From Saccharopolyspora erythraea NRRL 2338 (GTDB lineage: Bacteria > Actinomycetota > Actinomycetes > Mycobacteriales > Pseudonocardiaceae): a stretch of 64,000 nt of DNA. Location: contig NC_009142.1 of the NCBI RefSeq assembly GCF_000062885.1, positions 1,911,584 to 1,975,583 on the forward strand, read 5' to 3'. Positions 8,938 through 18,002 of this stretch are shown piece by piece; within the stretch, counting starts at the first letter, position 1, and each line of letters starts with the position of its first letter. A program made the position numbers and the translations under genes. A model generated the notes under the pieces. It did no database searches and was not told the DNA's origin. It was given only the letters and a program-made list of their open reading frames with translations.

Positions 8938-9813
8938 TCACTCGCCGGTCGGCGCCCCGCCGGTCGCGGCGAGCCGGTCCTCCGCCGGGGCGGCGATGAC
9001 CCGGGTCTTCTTGCCGCGGCGGTTTCGCCGGTCGAGGAAGTTGGCGAACCAGGTCAGCAGCAGGCACATCGAGATGTAGAGGGCCGCCACGACCATGCTG
9101 ACCGGGATGATCGGCCGGTCCAGCGTCGGCACGCCGCCGAGGTAGCGGGCGTAGTACAACAGCTCCTGGTATGTGATCAGGAAACCGAGCGCGCTGTCCT
9201 TGAGCAGCACCACGAGCTGGCTGATGATCGCGGGCAGCATCATGCGCACCGACTGCGGCAGCACCACGAACCGCATCACCTGGTTCTTGCGCATGCCGAT
9301 CGAGTACGCCGCCTCGGTCTGTCCCCTCGGCAGGGCGTTGACCCCGGCCCGGAAGACCTCGGCGAGCACCGAGCCGTTGTAGAGGGTCAGCCCGAGCACC
9401 ACCGACCAGTACTGGCCGAAGTTCACGCCCAGCCCCGGCGCCGCGTAGTAGAGGAAGAAGATCAGGATGACCAGCGGGATCGCGCGGAAGAACTCCACGA
9501 TCCCGGCGCACGGCACCCGCAGCCACGCGTGGTCGGAGAGCCGCCCGAGGGCGAAGACCGCGCCGAAGGCCAGCGCCAGCACCGCACCGGTGGCGAACGC
9601 CCCGACGGTGTTGCCCAGCGCGCGCACCAGCTCGACCTGGATCTGCTCGTAGAGCAGCCATTCCCACTTGCTCGCGTCGAACTGGCCGGTCTGGTAGAAG
9701 CGCAGCAGCACGTAGCCCACCGCGCCGACCACGACCACGATGCTGATCGCGCCGATGAGCCGGTTGCGGGTGATCGCGCGCGGCCCGGGGGAGTCGAACA
9801 GGACGTTGCTCAT
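8938..9813 (-). CDS. gluD: Glutamate/polar amino acid ABC transporter permease GluD
   Basis: Second membrane subunit of the ABC importer, 291 residues. It has a longer N-terminal segment than GluC (MSNVLFDSPGPRAITRNRL then a helix), about five to six membrane helices, and the permease coupling motif in EAAYSIGMRKNQVMRFVVLPQS (EAA loop), which contacts the ATPase. A basic tail, NFLDRRNRRGKKTR, follows the last helix. The start codon ATG 9813 overlaps the gluC stop (ATGA), so the two permeases are translationally coupled. It is the last gene of gluABCD. Confidence 0.92.
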   Translation of the reverse strand: MSNVLFDSPGPRAITRNRLIGAISIVVVVGAVGYVLLRFYQTGQFDASKWEWLLYEQIQVELVRALGNTVGAFATGAVLALAFGAVFALGRLSDHAWLRVPCAGIVEFFRAIPLVILIFFLYYAAPGLGVNFGQYWSVVLGLTLYNGSVLAEVFRAGVNALPRGQTEAAYSIGMRKNQVMRFVVLPQSVRMMLPAIISQLVVLLKDSALGFLITYQELLYYARYLGGVPTLDRPIIPVSMVVAALYISMCLLLTWFANFLDRRNRRGKKTRVIAAPAEDRLAATGGAPTGE

Positions 9814-10460
9814 CGGGCCACGCTCCAGCGCTTCTCGAAGCCGCGCTGGATCAGCGTCAGCGGGATCACCAGGATCAGGAACCCGACCGCGATCCAGACG
9901 AAGGCGTTGATCGTCGGCTCGCCCTCCTCGTTGAGGAACGGGATGACCGAGCCGACCTCGTTGACGCTGAAACCGGCGGCCACGGTGGTGTTCTTCAGCA
10001 GCGCGATCAGCACGCTGACCATCGGCGGGACCACCGCGCGGAACGCTTGCGGCAGGATCACGTTGGTCAGCGACTGGGCGAAGCCCAGACCGATGGAACG
10101 CGCCGCCTCGGCCTGGCCGACCGGCACGGTGTTGATGCCGGACCGCAGCACCTCGCAGACGAAGGCCGAGGTGTAGACGGTCAGGGCGATGACCGCGGCG
10201 GTGAAGAACGGGAACTGGAGCAGCTCCAGCTTCGGGTAGGCGAAGACGAAGAAGAAGAAAACCAGGGTCAGCGGGGTGTTGCGCAGCAGGGTCACGTAGC
10301 CGGTGCCGACCGCGCGCAGCGCGGGCACCGGGCTCACCCGCAGCGTGGCCAGAAGCGTGCCGAGGACCAGGGAACCGACTCCAGCCAGCAGGAAGAGCTC
10401 GATCGTACGCAGGAATCCCCTGGCGAGGACGTCCCCGTACTCCACCAAGATGTCGATCAA
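9810..10460 (-). CDS. gluC: Glutamate/polar amino acid ABC transporter permease GluC
   Basis: First membrane subunit, 216 residues, HisM/GlnP type (His/Glu/Gln/Arg/opine permease family). Features are TIELFLLAGVGSLVLGTLLATLRVSP, TLLRNTPLTLVFFFFVFAYP and the EAA loop AEAARSIGLGFAQSLTNVILPQA. The start is set at TTG 10460, which has GGAG seven bases upstream. No ATG/GTG lies nearby in frame and the protein begins normally there, but a longer start cannot be excluded. It is separated from gluB by a strong hairpin (10482-10515). Confidence 0.9.
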   Translation of the reverse strand: MIDILVEYGDVLARGFLRTIELFLLAGVGSLVLGTLLATLRVSPVPALRAVGTGYVTLLRNTPLTLVFFFFVFAYPKLELLQFPFFTAAVIALTVYTSAFVCEVLRSGINTVPVGQAEAARSIGLGFAQSLTNVILPQAFRAVVPPMVSVLIALLKNTTVAAGFSVNEVGSVIPFLNEEGEPTINAFVWIAVGFLILVIPLTLIQRGFEKRWSVAR

Positions 10461-10481
10461 CTTGTTGCTCCAGGACGGAAT

Positions 10482-10515
10482 CGGGTGCCCGGAACCGGCC
10501 GGCTCCGGGCACCCG
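10482..10515 (-). promoter_or_regulatory. Intercistronic hairpin between gluB and gluC
   Basis: CGGGTGCCCGGA (10482-10493) and its perfect complement TCCGGGCACCCG (10504-10515) enclose a 10-nt, itself self-complementary loop. It lies between the gluB stop and the gluC start within one operon. Such stem-loops downstream of binding-protein genes are known to stop RNase decay or cause partial termination, so that the binding protein is made in excess over the permeases. Confidence 0.7.
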
Positions 10516-10524
10516 ACTGACGGG

Positions 10525-11424
10525 TCAGTAGCGGTCGACCGGCGGCGGCTCGGCGCCGGTGCCGGACTTGCCGAGGGTCGCGTCGTAGACGCGCTTCCAC
10601 TCGCCGCTCTTCGCGGCCTGCTCCAGGACGTCGTTGATCTTGTTGCGCAGGGCGATGTCGTCCTTGGCGACCCCGATGCCGTAGGGCTCCTCGGAGAAGG
10701 TCTTGCCGACGACCTTCAGCTTGTCCGGGTCCTGCGCGGCGTAGCCCTTGAGGATCGCGTCGTCGGTGGTGACGGCGTCGATCTGGCCGTCGAGGAGCTG
10801 CTGCACGCACTCGGAGTAGCGCTGGAACTCCACGATGTTCTGCGGCTCGGTGAGCTGCTGCTCCTTGACCCGCTGGATCGGGGTCGACCCGGTCGCCGAG
10901 CACACCTTCTTGCCCTTGAGCGTCTCCGGGCCGGTGATGTCGGTGTTGTCCTTGCGGACCAGCACGTCCTGGCCGGCCATGAAGTACGGGCCGGCGAAGC
11001 CGACCTGCTCCTTGCGCTTGTCGTTGATGGTGTAGGTGCCGACGTAGTAGTCGACCTCACCGGTGGCGAGCGCCTGCTCCCGCGCGGTGCTCGGGATCGG
11101 CTTGTAGTCGATCGCGGTGTTGGGGTCCAGCCCGAGCTGCGCGGCCACCAGGCGGGCGATCTCGATGTCGAAACCGGAGTACTGGCCGGTCACCGGGTCG
11201 CGGAACCCCAGGCCAGGCTGGTCCTCCTTGACCCCGACGGTCACCCGGCCGCGCTGCTTGATCCGGTCGAAGGTCGGTGAGCCCGGCACCTGCACGTTCT
11301 GGGCGACGTTCTGCTGCACCTGCGGCTCACCACCGCCCGGTGCGCCCTCGCGCCCGCACCCGGTCAGGGCCAGCGCCAGCGTCGTCGCCAGCACCGCCCC
11401 CAACCGCAAACCCTTGGCTCGCAT
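10525..11424 (-). CDS. gluB: Glutamate/polar amino acid-binding lipoprotein GluB
   Basis: Extracellular receptor of the importer, 299 residues. A signal peptide ends in the lipobox LALTGC, giving membrane anchoring by a diacylglyceryl cysteine. The family-3 binding fold follows: FDRIKQRGRVTVGVKEDQPGLGF, YSGFDIEIARLVAAQLG, EVDYYVGTYTIND, FAGPYFMAGQ, LKGKKVCSATGST, IDAVTTDDAIL and the C-terminal helix KINDVLEQAAKSGEWKRVYD. The start ATG 11424 lies 31 bp after the gluA stop. Substrate is judged from similarity to corynebacterial GluB; glutamine, aspartate or another polar amino acid is possible. Confidence 0.9.
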   Translation of the reverse strand: MRAKGLRLGAVLATTLALALTGCGREGAPGGGEPQVQQNVAQNVQVPGSPTFDRIKQRGRVTVGVKEDQPGLGFRDPVTGQYSGFDIEIARLVAAQLGLDPNTAIDYKPIPSTAREQALATGEVDYYVGTYTINDKRKEQVGFAGPYFMAGQDVLVRKDNTDITGPETLKGKKVCSATGSTPIQRVKEQQLTEPQNIVEFQRYSECVQQLLDGQIDAVTTDDAILKGYAAQDPDKLKVVGKTFSEEPYGIGVAKDDIALRNKINDVLEQAAKSGEWKRVYDATLGKSGTGAEPPPVDRY

Positions 11425-11455
11425 GTCGGTTTCCCCTCTCTGGAGATCGTCCGTC

Positions 11456-12211
11456 TCAGTGGGTGAGGATCTTGCCGAGGAAGTCCTTGGCGCGGTCGCT
11501 CTCGGGCGCGCTGAAGAACTTCTCGGGAGTGGAGTCCTCGACGACCTCACCGTCGGACATGAAAAGCACCCGGTGGGCCGCGCGGCGCGCGAAGCCCATC
11601 TCGTGCGTCACGACCAGCATGGTCATGCCTTCGGCGGCCAGGCTGGTCATGACGTCGAGGACCTCGTTGACCATCTCCGGGTCCAGCGCCGAGGTCGGCT
11701 CGTCGAACAGCATGACCTTCGGCTTCATCGCCAGCGCGCGGGCGATGGCCGCCCGCTGCTGCTGGCCGCCGGAGAGCTGCGCGGGGTACTTGTCGGCCTG
11801 GTCGGCGATGCCCACCCGCTCGAGCAGGCCGATCGCCTCCTTGCGGGCCTGCTCCTTCGCCAGCCCGCGGACCTTGGTCGGCCCGAGCGTGACGTTTTCC
11901 AGGATCGTCTTGTGGGCGAAGAGGTTGAACTGCTGGAACACCATGCCGACGTCGGCGCGCAGGGCCGCCAGCGCGCGGCCCTCGGCCGGCAGCGGCGTGC
12001 CGTCCACGGCGATGGAGCCCGCGTCGATCGGCTCCAGGCGGTTGATCGTGCGGCACAGGGTCGACTTGCCGGAGCCGGAGGGACCGAGCACGACCACGAC
12101 CTGCCCCCGCGGCACGTCCAGGGTGATCCCCTTCAGCACGTGCAGCGCCCCGAAGTGCTTGTCGACCGCGGACATCCGGATCATCGGCGCATCCGTCGCG
12201 GCTGCGGTCAT
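11456..12211 (-). CDS. gluA: Glutamate/polar amino acid ABC transporter ATP-binding protein GluA
   Basis: Cytoplasmic ATPase driving the GluBCD importer, 251 residues. Walker [10 protein letters not shown] is at about residues 43-51, the Q-loop is [11 protein letters not shown], the ABC signature is LSGGQQQR, Walker B is [15 protein letters not shown], and the switch histidine is in [10 protein letters not shown]. The ATG at 12211 follows a CAGGAGAACGA ribosome site. It is the first gene of the operon and divergent from miaB, with about 300 bp between them. Confidence 0.94.
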   Translation of the reverse strand: MTAAATDAPMIRMSAVDKHFGALHVLKGITLDVPRGQVVVVLGPSGSGKSTLCRTINRLEPIDAGSIAVDGTPLPAEGRALAALRADVGMVFQQFNLFAHKTILENVTLGPTKVRGLAKEQARKEAIGLLERVGIADQADKYPAQLSGGQQQRAAIARALAMKPKVMLFDEPTSALDPEMVNEVLDVMTSLAAEGMTMLVVTHEMGFARRAAHRVLFMSDGEVVEDSTPEKFFSAPESDRAKDFLGKILTH

Positions 12212-12403
12212 TCGTTCTCCTGCTGGGCGTGGGATTCGGACACGATGGCCGAAACCTAAGCCGCCCGGCGGGGATAGTCCAGATGGAACGGGTCAACGCA
12301 GATTGCAACTCGGTTACACCCCGTGTCCGCGCTGCTGGGCGAGCCGCTTTCACCCGTCTCCGGCAACGCCTCTACCCTGGGTAACAGGGCCCGGGAGGAC
12401 CCG

Positions 12404-12499
12404 GTGGGCGTGGACCACCGGAGTGACGCGGCGCGCGGCTCCAGCGGTGGTGGACCCGCCGAGACCGGCGCCACCTCGATCGTGAGTCCGACAGCGTGA
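12404..12499 (+). CDS. Possible 31-codon upstream ORF before miaB
   Basis: A GTG at 12404 preceded by GGGAGG opens a frame of 31 codons, [17 protein letters not shown]..., ending in TGA at 12497-12499, 13 bp before the miaB start. The ribosome site and spacing are good. The peptide is Gly/Ser/Ala-rich and not recognisable. It could be a leader peptide coupling translation into miaB, or chance. Confidence 0.3.
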   Translation: MGVDHRSDAARGSSGGGPAETGATSIVSPTA

Positions 12500-12512
12500 G
12501 AGAAGGTTGGGT

Positions 12513-13988
12513 GTGACCCGCAGCTACCAGATCCGCACGTACGGCTGCCAGATGAACGTGCACGACTCCGAGCGCCTCGCGGGCATGCTCGAGGACGCCG
12601 GGTACGTGCGCGCGGGCACCGACGTCGACCCGGACGTGGTCGTGTTCAACACGTGCGCGGTGCGGGAGAACGCCGACAACCGCCTCTACGGCAACCTGGG
12701 CCACCTGCGTCCCGCCAAGGACCGCAACCCCGGCATGCAGATCGCCGTCGGCGGCTGCCTGGCGCAGAAGGACCGCGGCGAGATCGTCAAGCGCGCGCCC
12801 TGGGTCGACGTCGTCTTCGGCACCCACAACCTCGGTTCGCTGCCGACGCTGCTGGAGCGCGCGCGGCACAACGAGGAGGCCGAGGTCGAGATCCTGGAGT
12901 CCCTCGACGTCTTCCCCTCCACGCTGCCCGCCCGCCGCGAGTCGGCCTACTCCGGCTGGGTCTCGGTGTCGGTGGGCTGCAACAACACCTGCACCTTCTG
13001 CATCGTCCCTGCGCTGCGCGGCAAGGAGAAGGACCGCAGGCCGGGCGAGATCCTGTCCGAGGTGCAGGCCCTGGTCTCCGAGGGCGTGCTGGAGGTGACG
13101 CTGCTCGGGCAGAACGTCAACGCCTACGGCGTGGAGTTCGGCGACCGGTTCGCCTTCGGCAAGCTGCTGCGCTCCTGCGGTGAGATCGAGGGGCTCGAAC
13201 GCGTGCGCTTCACCTCGCCGCACCCGCGCGACTTCACCGACGACGTCATCGCCGCGATGGCCGAAACGCCCAACGTCTGCCACCAGCTGCACATGCCGCT
13301 GCAGTCCGGCTCCGACCGGGTGCTCAAGCAGATGCGCCGCTCCTACCGCTCGCAGCGCTACCTCGACATCCTGCGCAAGGTGCGCGAGGCCATGCCCGAC
13401 GCGGCCATCACCACCGACATCATCGTCGGCTTCCCCGGTGAGACCGAGGAGGACTTCGAGGCGACGATGCAGGTCGTGCGCGAGGCCCGCTTCGCCAGCG
13501 CCTTCACCTTCCAGTACTCCAAGCGGCCGGGCACCCCGGCGGCCGAGATGGAGGGCCAGCTGCCCAAGGAGGTCGTCCAGCAGCGCTACGACCGGCTGAT
13601 CGAGCTGCAGAACCAGATCTCCTGGGACGTCGGCAAGGAGCTGGTCGGCAGGTCCGTCGAGCTGCTGGTCGCCGAGGGCGAGGGCCGCAAGGACACCGAG
13701 ACCCACCGGCTGAGCGGCCGGGCGCGCGACGGCAGGCTCGTGCACTTCACCCCGGTCGGCGCCGTCGACGGGCAGGTGCGGCCCGGCGACGTCGTGCACA
13801 CCACGATCACCCGTGCGGCGCCGCACCACCTGGTCGCCGACTCCGAGATCACCGCGCACCGCCGCACCCGCGCGGGCGACCACTGGGAAGAGGGCGTGCG
13901 CCCGAAGACCTCCGGCGTCAGCCTCGGCCTGCCCTCCTTCGGCGCCCCGCCCGCGCAGCCCGCCGCGCAGCAGGGATGTGCGTGTTGA
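12513..13988 (+). CDS. miaB: tRNA-2-methylthio-N6-dimethylallyladenosine synthase MiaB
   Basis: Radical-SAM methylthiotransferase that adds a methylthio group to i6A37 in tRNAs, using the product of miaA further downstream. The protein has 491 residues. The N-terminal UPF0004 domain has its three cluster cysteines (Cys12 in TYGCQMN, Cys48 in NTCAVRE, Cys82 in GGCLAQ). The radical-SAM motif is C156-NNT-C160-TF-C163. A TRAM domain ends near residue 450, with a Pro/Ala/Gln tail after it. GTG 12513 was chosen for the AGAAGG site 6 nt upstream; TTG 12507 is in frame too. The stop overlaps possible starts of the next gene. Confidence 0.95.
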   Translation: MTRSYQIRTYGCQMNVHDSERLAGMLEDAGYVRAGTDVDPDVVVFNTCAVRENADNRLYGNLGHLRPAKDRNPGMQIAVGGCLAQKDRGEIVKRAPWVDVVFGTHNLGSLPTLLERARHNEEAEVEILESLDVFPSTLPARRESAYSGWVSVSVGCNNTCTFCIVPALRGKEKDRRPGEILSEVQALVSEGVLEVTLLGQNVNAYGVEFGDRFAFGKLLRSCGEIEGLERVRFTSPHPRDFTDDVIAAMAETPNVCHQLHMPLQSGSDRVLKQMRRSYRSQRYLDILRKVREAMPDAAITTDIIVGFPGETEEDFEATMQVVREARFASAFTFQYSKRPGTPAAEMEGQLPKEVVQQRYDRLIELQNQISWDVGKELVGRSVELLVAEGEGRKDTETHRLSGRARDGRLVHFTPVGAVDGQVRPGDVVHTTITRAAPHHLVADSEITAHRRTRAGDHWEEGVRPKTSGVSLGLPSFGAPPAQPAAQQGCAC

Positions 13989-14026
13989 GCGAGCGCGACC
14001 CGCGGCACCCGGAAGAGGAGGAGAAC

Positions 14027-14485
14027 GTGTCCGAGACCGCCGGTGCGGGTGCGGAGCTGGCAAGGACCGAGCGGGAGCTGCTGCGCAGGTTCGACCCCGG
14101 CTCGCGCGCCCTGGTCATCGCCGGGGTGATGCTCGTGCTCGTGCTCAGCTCGGTGCTGCCGTGGGTCGGCGGCGCGGCGGGCTGGCAGGTGCTGGTCGGC
14201 CAGGCCGACCCCGCGCTGCACGTCGGCCTGCTGCCCAGGCTGTTCTCGATCAACTCCACCATCGTGGGCATCGCGGTCGGGGCCCTGGCGCTGGTGACCA
14301 GGCGCTGGGCGATCGCCTGGATCGCCGCGCTGGCCGGGGTGGTGGTGTCGTTCGAGGGCGTGATCGCCATCTGGTCGCGCCAGACCGTGCCCAACGCGGG
14401 CCCCGGCATCGGGCTCGTCCTGGCCGTGGTGTGCATGTTCGTGCTGGCCATCCAGTGGCTGCGGATCGTCTGGTCCCGCGACTGA
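14027..14485 (+). CDS. Small integral membrane protein (Rv2732c-like)
   Basis: About 152 residues with four hydrophobic segments (ALVIAGVMLVLVLSSVLPWV, a middle one around FSINSTIVGIAVGALALV, WIAWIAALAGVVVSFEGVI-like, and GIGLVLAVVCMFVLAIQWL) after a charged N-terminus LARTERELLRRFDPGS. Position directly after miaB and before a DUF349 gene matches an uncharacterised membrane protein in mycobacteria. GTG 14027 has the excellent site GGAGGAG. An upstream ATG 13976, overlapping the miaB end, would add 17 residues. Function unknown. Confidence 0.85.
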   Translation: MSETAGAGAELARTERELLRRFDPGSRALVIAGVMLVLVLSSVLPWVGGAAGWQVLVGQADPALHVGLLPRLFSINSTIVGIAVGALALVTRRWAIAWIAALAGVVVSFEGVIAIWSRQTVPNAGPGIGLVLAVVCMFVLAIQWLRIVWSRD

Positions 14486-14497
14486 CCCCCGAGCTGT

Positions 14498-14529
14498 GAA
14501 AAGGCCCCGGATCGCTCCGGGGCCTTTTC
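14498..14529. terminator. Bidirectional intrinsic terminator
   Basis: A perfect 14-bp inverted repeat GAAAAGGCCCCGGA / TCCGGGGCCTTTTC with a TCGC loop. It has A and T runs on both flanks and therefore functions in both directions. It sits between the membrane protein gene and the convergent DUF349 gene and is the best terminator in the window. Confidence 0.95.
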
Positions 14530-14627
14530 GCGCGCGGTGTCCCGCCGGACGGGACATCGACCTTCTTGATCAGTTCAGACGGACTCCCGAGCCTTCGGCG
14601 GTCGCACTCGAAGCACCTCGGCGCGGA

Positions 14628-15950
14628 TCAGCGGTCGGCCAGCGCCTGCTCCGCGGCCGACAGCCACTCCCGCCACTGCTGGGCCTGCTCGTCGGCCTTC
14701 TTCGCGCGCCGCTCGTCACCGGCCGCGCGGGCCTTGCTGGCCTGCGCCTCGAACTGCTCGACCCGGTCGCGGAACTGGTCGACCCTGGCCTGGGCCTCCG
14801 GGTCGGTGCGGCGCCACTGGGCGTCGGAGGCGGACCTGACCTTGTCGGCCACCGCCCGCAGCCTGCCCTCCAGCTCGCGCATCCGCTCGCGGGGCACCTT
14901 GCCGATCTCGTCCCACCGCTCCTGGATGCGGTGCAGCTGGTTCTGCGCCGCCTTGAGATCGGCGGACGGGTCGATCTGCTCGGCCTCGGCCAGCAGCTCC
15001 TCCTTGAGCTTGGCGTGCTCGGCGAACTCGGCGTCGCGCTCGTTGAACGCCTCGGAGCGGCGGGCGAAGAACCGGTCCTGCGCGGCGCGGAAGCGCTGCC
15101 ACAGCGCCTCGTCGGTCTCGCGCGGCGCCCGGCCCGCCGCCTTCCAGTCGGCCATGAGCTGCTTGTAGCGGCTGGCCGTCGGACCCCAGTCGGTGGACTC
15201 GGTCAGCGACTCGGCCTCGTCGACCAGCTCCTGCTTGCGGGACTTGGCCGCGGCCCGCTGGCGGTCGAGGTCGGCGAAGTGCGAACCGCGCCTGCGGTTG
15301 AAGGCGTCCCGGGCCTTGGAGAAGCGCCGCCACAGCTGCTCGTCGGTCTTGCGGTCGACGCCGCGGACGGTCTTCCACTCATCGAGGATGGCGCGCAGCC
15401 GGTCGCCCGCGCTCTTCCAGTGGGTGGCCTCGGCGCCGATCTGCTCGGCCTCGACGACCAGCGCCTCCTTGCGCGCGACGGCGTCGGCCCTGGCCTGCTC
15501 CTTCTCCACCTTGGCGTGCTCGACGGCCCGCTCGGCGCTGGCCACGACGTGGTCGACCCGCGCGGCCAGTGCATCGAGGTCGCCGACGACGGCGGCCTCG
15601 GCCAGGCCATCGCGCAGGTGGCGGGCGCTGGTCAGGGTGTGCTTGGGCTCCCCGGCGTGGGTGCCCAGGCGGGTCTCCAGCAGCTCCACCTCGGTGAGCA
15701 TGTCGTCGAACTTGCGCGCGTAGTGCGCCAGCCCCTCCGCCGCGTCACCGGCCTGCCACGAACCCACGGCGCGTTCGCCGTCGGGGGTGCGGACGTACAC
15801 CGTGCCGTCGGTGTCCACCCGGCCCCACTTCGAGGGATCGGCGGACGCGGCAGGCACTGCGGGCGCGGTGCCGGCTGTACCGGCCTTGCCGGTGGTCGAG
15901 TCCGCAGCCTTGTTGGCGGCGGTCTCCGGGGTCGTGTCCTGGTGCGTCAT
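14628..15950 (-). CDS. DUF349 coiled-coil protein
   Basis: 440 residues. A Thr/Ala/Lys-rich disordered head of about 40 residues is followed by a small beta segment (SKWGRVDTDGTVYVRTPDGERAVGSW). Long charged helices then carry several DUF349 repeats, each with a W..W pattern such as WKTVRGVDRKTDEQLWRRFSKARDAFNRRR, WKAAGRAPRETDEALWQRFRAAQDRFFARR and WDEIGKVPRERMRELEGRLRAV. The whole protein should be an extended alpha-helical rod. The family is widespread in actinobacteria next to miaB; its function is not established, though nucleic-acid or ribosome binding has been suggested. The start is ATG 15950 with AGGAGG ten bases upstream. Confidence 0.88.
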   Translation of the reverse strand: MTHQDTTPETAANKAADSTTGKAGTAGTAPAVPAASADPSKWGRVDTDGTVYVRTPDGERAVGSWQAGDAAEGLAHYARKFDDMLTEVELLETRLGTHAGEPKHTLTSARHLRDGLAEAAVVGDLDALAARVDHVVASAERAVEHAKVEKEQARADAVARKEALVVEAEQIGAEATHWKSAGDRLRAILDEWKTVRGVDRKTDEQLWRRFSKARDAFNRRRGSHFADLDRQRAAAKSRKQELVDEAESLTESTDWGPTASRYKQLMADWKAAGRAPRETDEALWQRFRAAQDRFFARRSEAFNERDAEFAEHAKLKEELLAEAEQIDPSADLKAAQNQLHRIQERWDEIGKVPRERMRELEGRLRAVADKVRSASDAQWRRTDPEAQARVDQFRDRVEQFEAQASKARAAGDERRAKKADEQAQQWREWLSAAEQALADR

Positions 15951-15982
15951 GGCCGGCTTCCTCCTTGCGTGCCCGCTCCGGT

Positions 15983-16019
15983 GCCCGTGTCGAGCACGGG
16001 CGCCCCGCCGCGGCGGGGC
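15983..16019 (-). promoter_or_regulatory. Tandem hairpins in the DUF349 leader region
   Basis: Two adjoining stems lie 33-69 nt upstream of the DUF349 start. One is GCCCGTG (15983-15989) with CACGGGC (15995-16001); the other is the 18-bp perfect palindrome GCCCCGCCGCGGCGGGGC (16002-16019). They could be a structured 5' leader of the DUF349 message or an operator. The remaining bases up to 16288 show no other clear signal. Confidence 0.45.
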
Positions 16020-16288
16020 CCAGCAAGCGTCGACCCGAACCCGTTGCCGGTCCGGCCTCCGCTGGCGCATTCAAACAGGTGGCGGCGCGAACCGGTACCT
16101 CGAGGCGCGCTTGCTGCGCCCCGGGCGCCGAAGCGGCGAACCGGACTCGTGACCCGCACGGCGTTCATTGTGATCGCCCGGGTCCGAGGTCGCAGACGGT
16201 GGTGGCGACAAGCCGCTGCCACGGCGTCGCCCGATCGCCGAGTCCCTGCTCCGCTCACTCTCGTCCGTGACCTCTACCGTGGACAGGT

Positions 16289-17002
16289 GTGATCACCCGT
16301 GTCGCTGTGGTGCCGTACCCGCCGTTGCTGATTCCGGAACTGACCGTGCGGTCCGGAGCGGAAACAGCACAACTGCGGGGCGCCTGCTTGCGCGCCGTGT
16401 CCAGTCTGACGGAAGTCGCGGCCGAATGGGTGGCGGTTGGCGTAGATCGTTTCGGTCCCGCGGTGCTCGGACCCGCCACGACCGGCACCTTCGCCTCCTT
16501 CGGGGTCGACGTGCCGGTCTCGCTGAGCGCCGCGCAGGCGCCCGCCGGAGGTGCCGACCCGCTGCTGCCGCTGCCCGCGCTGGTCACCGGCTGGCTGCGT
16601 GCCCAGGCGGGTGCGGCACGGGCGACGGCCCACCTGCTCGCGCCGGACCTCGATGCGCAGCGGTGCCGGGAGTACGGCCGCGAACTGGCCGCCGGTCCGG
16701 ACCCGGTGGGCCTGCTGGTGCTGGCCGACGGCACGAACTGCCGCACGGAGCGCTCGCCGAACCCGCCCCACGAGCGCGCCGAGCCGGTCGACGAACTGCT
16801 GCGCACCGCTCTGGCCGAGGCCGACGCCGACCGCCTGCTGGAACTGGACGCCACCGTGGCCGCGCAGGTCGGCGTCGAGGGGCGGGCGGCGCTGCACGCG
16901 CTGGCCGGAGCGGCGGAGGACGGCCGGTGGCGGGGCAAGCTGCTCTACTCGGACGTGCCGTTCGGCGTGACCTACCACGTGGCCGTCTGGTCGCGGCTCT
17001 AG
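16289..17002 (+). CDS. Class III extradiol dioxygenase subunit B-like protein
   Basis: 237 residues. The N-terminus VAVVPYPPLLIPEL matches the first strand and metal-site His/Pro region of the LigB-like fold; the rest includes VAVGVDRF, GPATTGTFASFGVDV, LLVLADGTNCRTERSPNPPH and WRGKLLYSDVPFGVTYHVAVW. Position between DUF349 and miaA matches a conserved mycobacterial gene. Members probably lack ring-cleavage activity on known catechols, and their role is unknown. The start GTG 16289 has only a weak site (GGACAGG). Confidence 0.8.
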   Translation: MITRVAVVPYPPLLIPELTVRSGAETAQLRGACLRAVSSLTEVAAEWVAVGVDRFGPAVLGPATTGTFASFGVDVPVSLSAAQAPAGGADPLLPLPALVTGWLRAQAGAARATAHLLAPDLDAQRCREYGRELAAGPDPVGLLVLADGTNCRTERSPNPPHERAEPVDELLRTALAEADADRLLELDATVAAQVGVEGRAALHALAGAAEDGRWRGKLLYSDVPFGVTYHVAVWSRL

Positions 17003-17060
17003 CGCGGAGTCGCCGACGCCGCCCCGAGTACTACGTCCCCACAGGTTCTAAGGTCGAGTT

Positions 17061-17993
17061 GTGTCCACAGTGTCCTCATCCCGAGGGTCCGCGCCGCGCC
17101 TGCTGGCGATCGTCGGGCCCACCGGCACCGGCAAGTCGGAGCTGGCCGTCGACCTCGCCGAGGAGCTCGGCGGCGAGGTGGTCAACGCCGACGCCATGCA
17201 GCTCTACAAGGGCATGGACATCGGGACCGCCAAGCTGACGACCGCCGAGCGGCGCGGCGTCCCGCACCACCTCCTCGACGTCCTCGACGTGACCGAGACC
17301 GCCTCGGTGGCCGCCTACCAGCGCCACGCCCGCCACGCCGTCGAGGAGCTGCTGGAAGCGGGCCGCACGCCGCTGCTCGTCGGAGGCTCCGGTCTCTACG
17401 TCCAGGCCGTGCTGGACGACCTCGCCTTCCCCGGCACCGACGAACAGGTCCGGGCGCGCTGGGAGGAAGAGCTGCACCTGCACGGCGCGGCCGTCCTGCA
17501 CCGGCGCCTGCGGGAGCTGGACCCGGTGGCCGCCGACGCGATCCTGCCCACCAACGGCAGGCGCCTGGTCCGCGCGCTCGAGGTCATCGAGATCACCGGC
17601 AGGCCGTTCTCCGCGCACCTGCCCAAGCCCGGCCCGCCCCGCTACGGCGCGGTGCTGGTCGGGCTGGACCGGGAGGTCGCCGAGCTGGACGACCGCATCG
17701 ACCTGCGGGTGACGCGGATGTTCGACAACGGCCTGGTCGAGGAGGTCCGCGAGCTGGAGAAGCAGGGCCTGCGGCGCGGCCGGACCGCCTCCCGCGCCCT
17801 CGGCTACCAGCAGGTGCTCGCCGAGCTCGACGGTGCGGGCGACATGGCCGCCGCCGCGGCCGAGACCGCGAAGCTGCACCGCAGGTTCGTCCGGCGTCAG
17901 CGCTCGTGGTTCCGGCGGGACAAGCGCATCCACTGGTTCGACGCCGCCCGGCCGGGCCTGGCAGGCGACGTGCGGGCGCTGCTGGATACGTAG
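17061..17993 (+). CDS. miaA: tRNA dimethylallyltransferase MiaA
   Basis: Transfers a dimethylallyl group to A37 of tRNAs reading codons that begin with U, making the substrate for MiaB. The protein has 310 residues. The P-loop GPTGTGKS is at residues 19-26. Family signatures are [49 protein letters not shown], the tRNA-binding [13 protein letters not shown], and [13 protein letters not shown]. The C-terminal [18 protein letters not shown] is typical. The gene starts at GTG 17061; dapF follows after 9 bp, so they form an operon. Confidence 0.96.
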   Translation: MSTVSSSRGSAPRLLAIVGPTGTGKSELAVDLAEELGGEVVNADAMQLYKGMDIGTAKLTTAERRGVPHHLLDVLDVTETASVAAYQRHARHAVEELLEAGRTPLLVGGSGLYVQAVLDDLAFPGTDEQVRARWEEELHLHGAAVLHRRLRELDPVAADAILPTNGRRLVRALEVIEITGRPFSAHLPKPGPPRYGAVLVGLDREVAELDDRIDLRVTRMFDNGLVEEVRELEKQGLRRGRTASRALGYQQVLAELDGAGDMAAAAAETAKLHRRFVRRQRSWFRRDKRIHWFDAARPGLAGDVRALLDT

Positions 17994-18002
17994 ACTGGCG
18001 GC

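Noticed and set aside
10460-10512. Reading frame joining gluC and gluD into one long protein
   Set aside because: It is the gluD frame running antiphase through gluC; gluC has its own normal permease frame and stop, and gluD has its own ATG.
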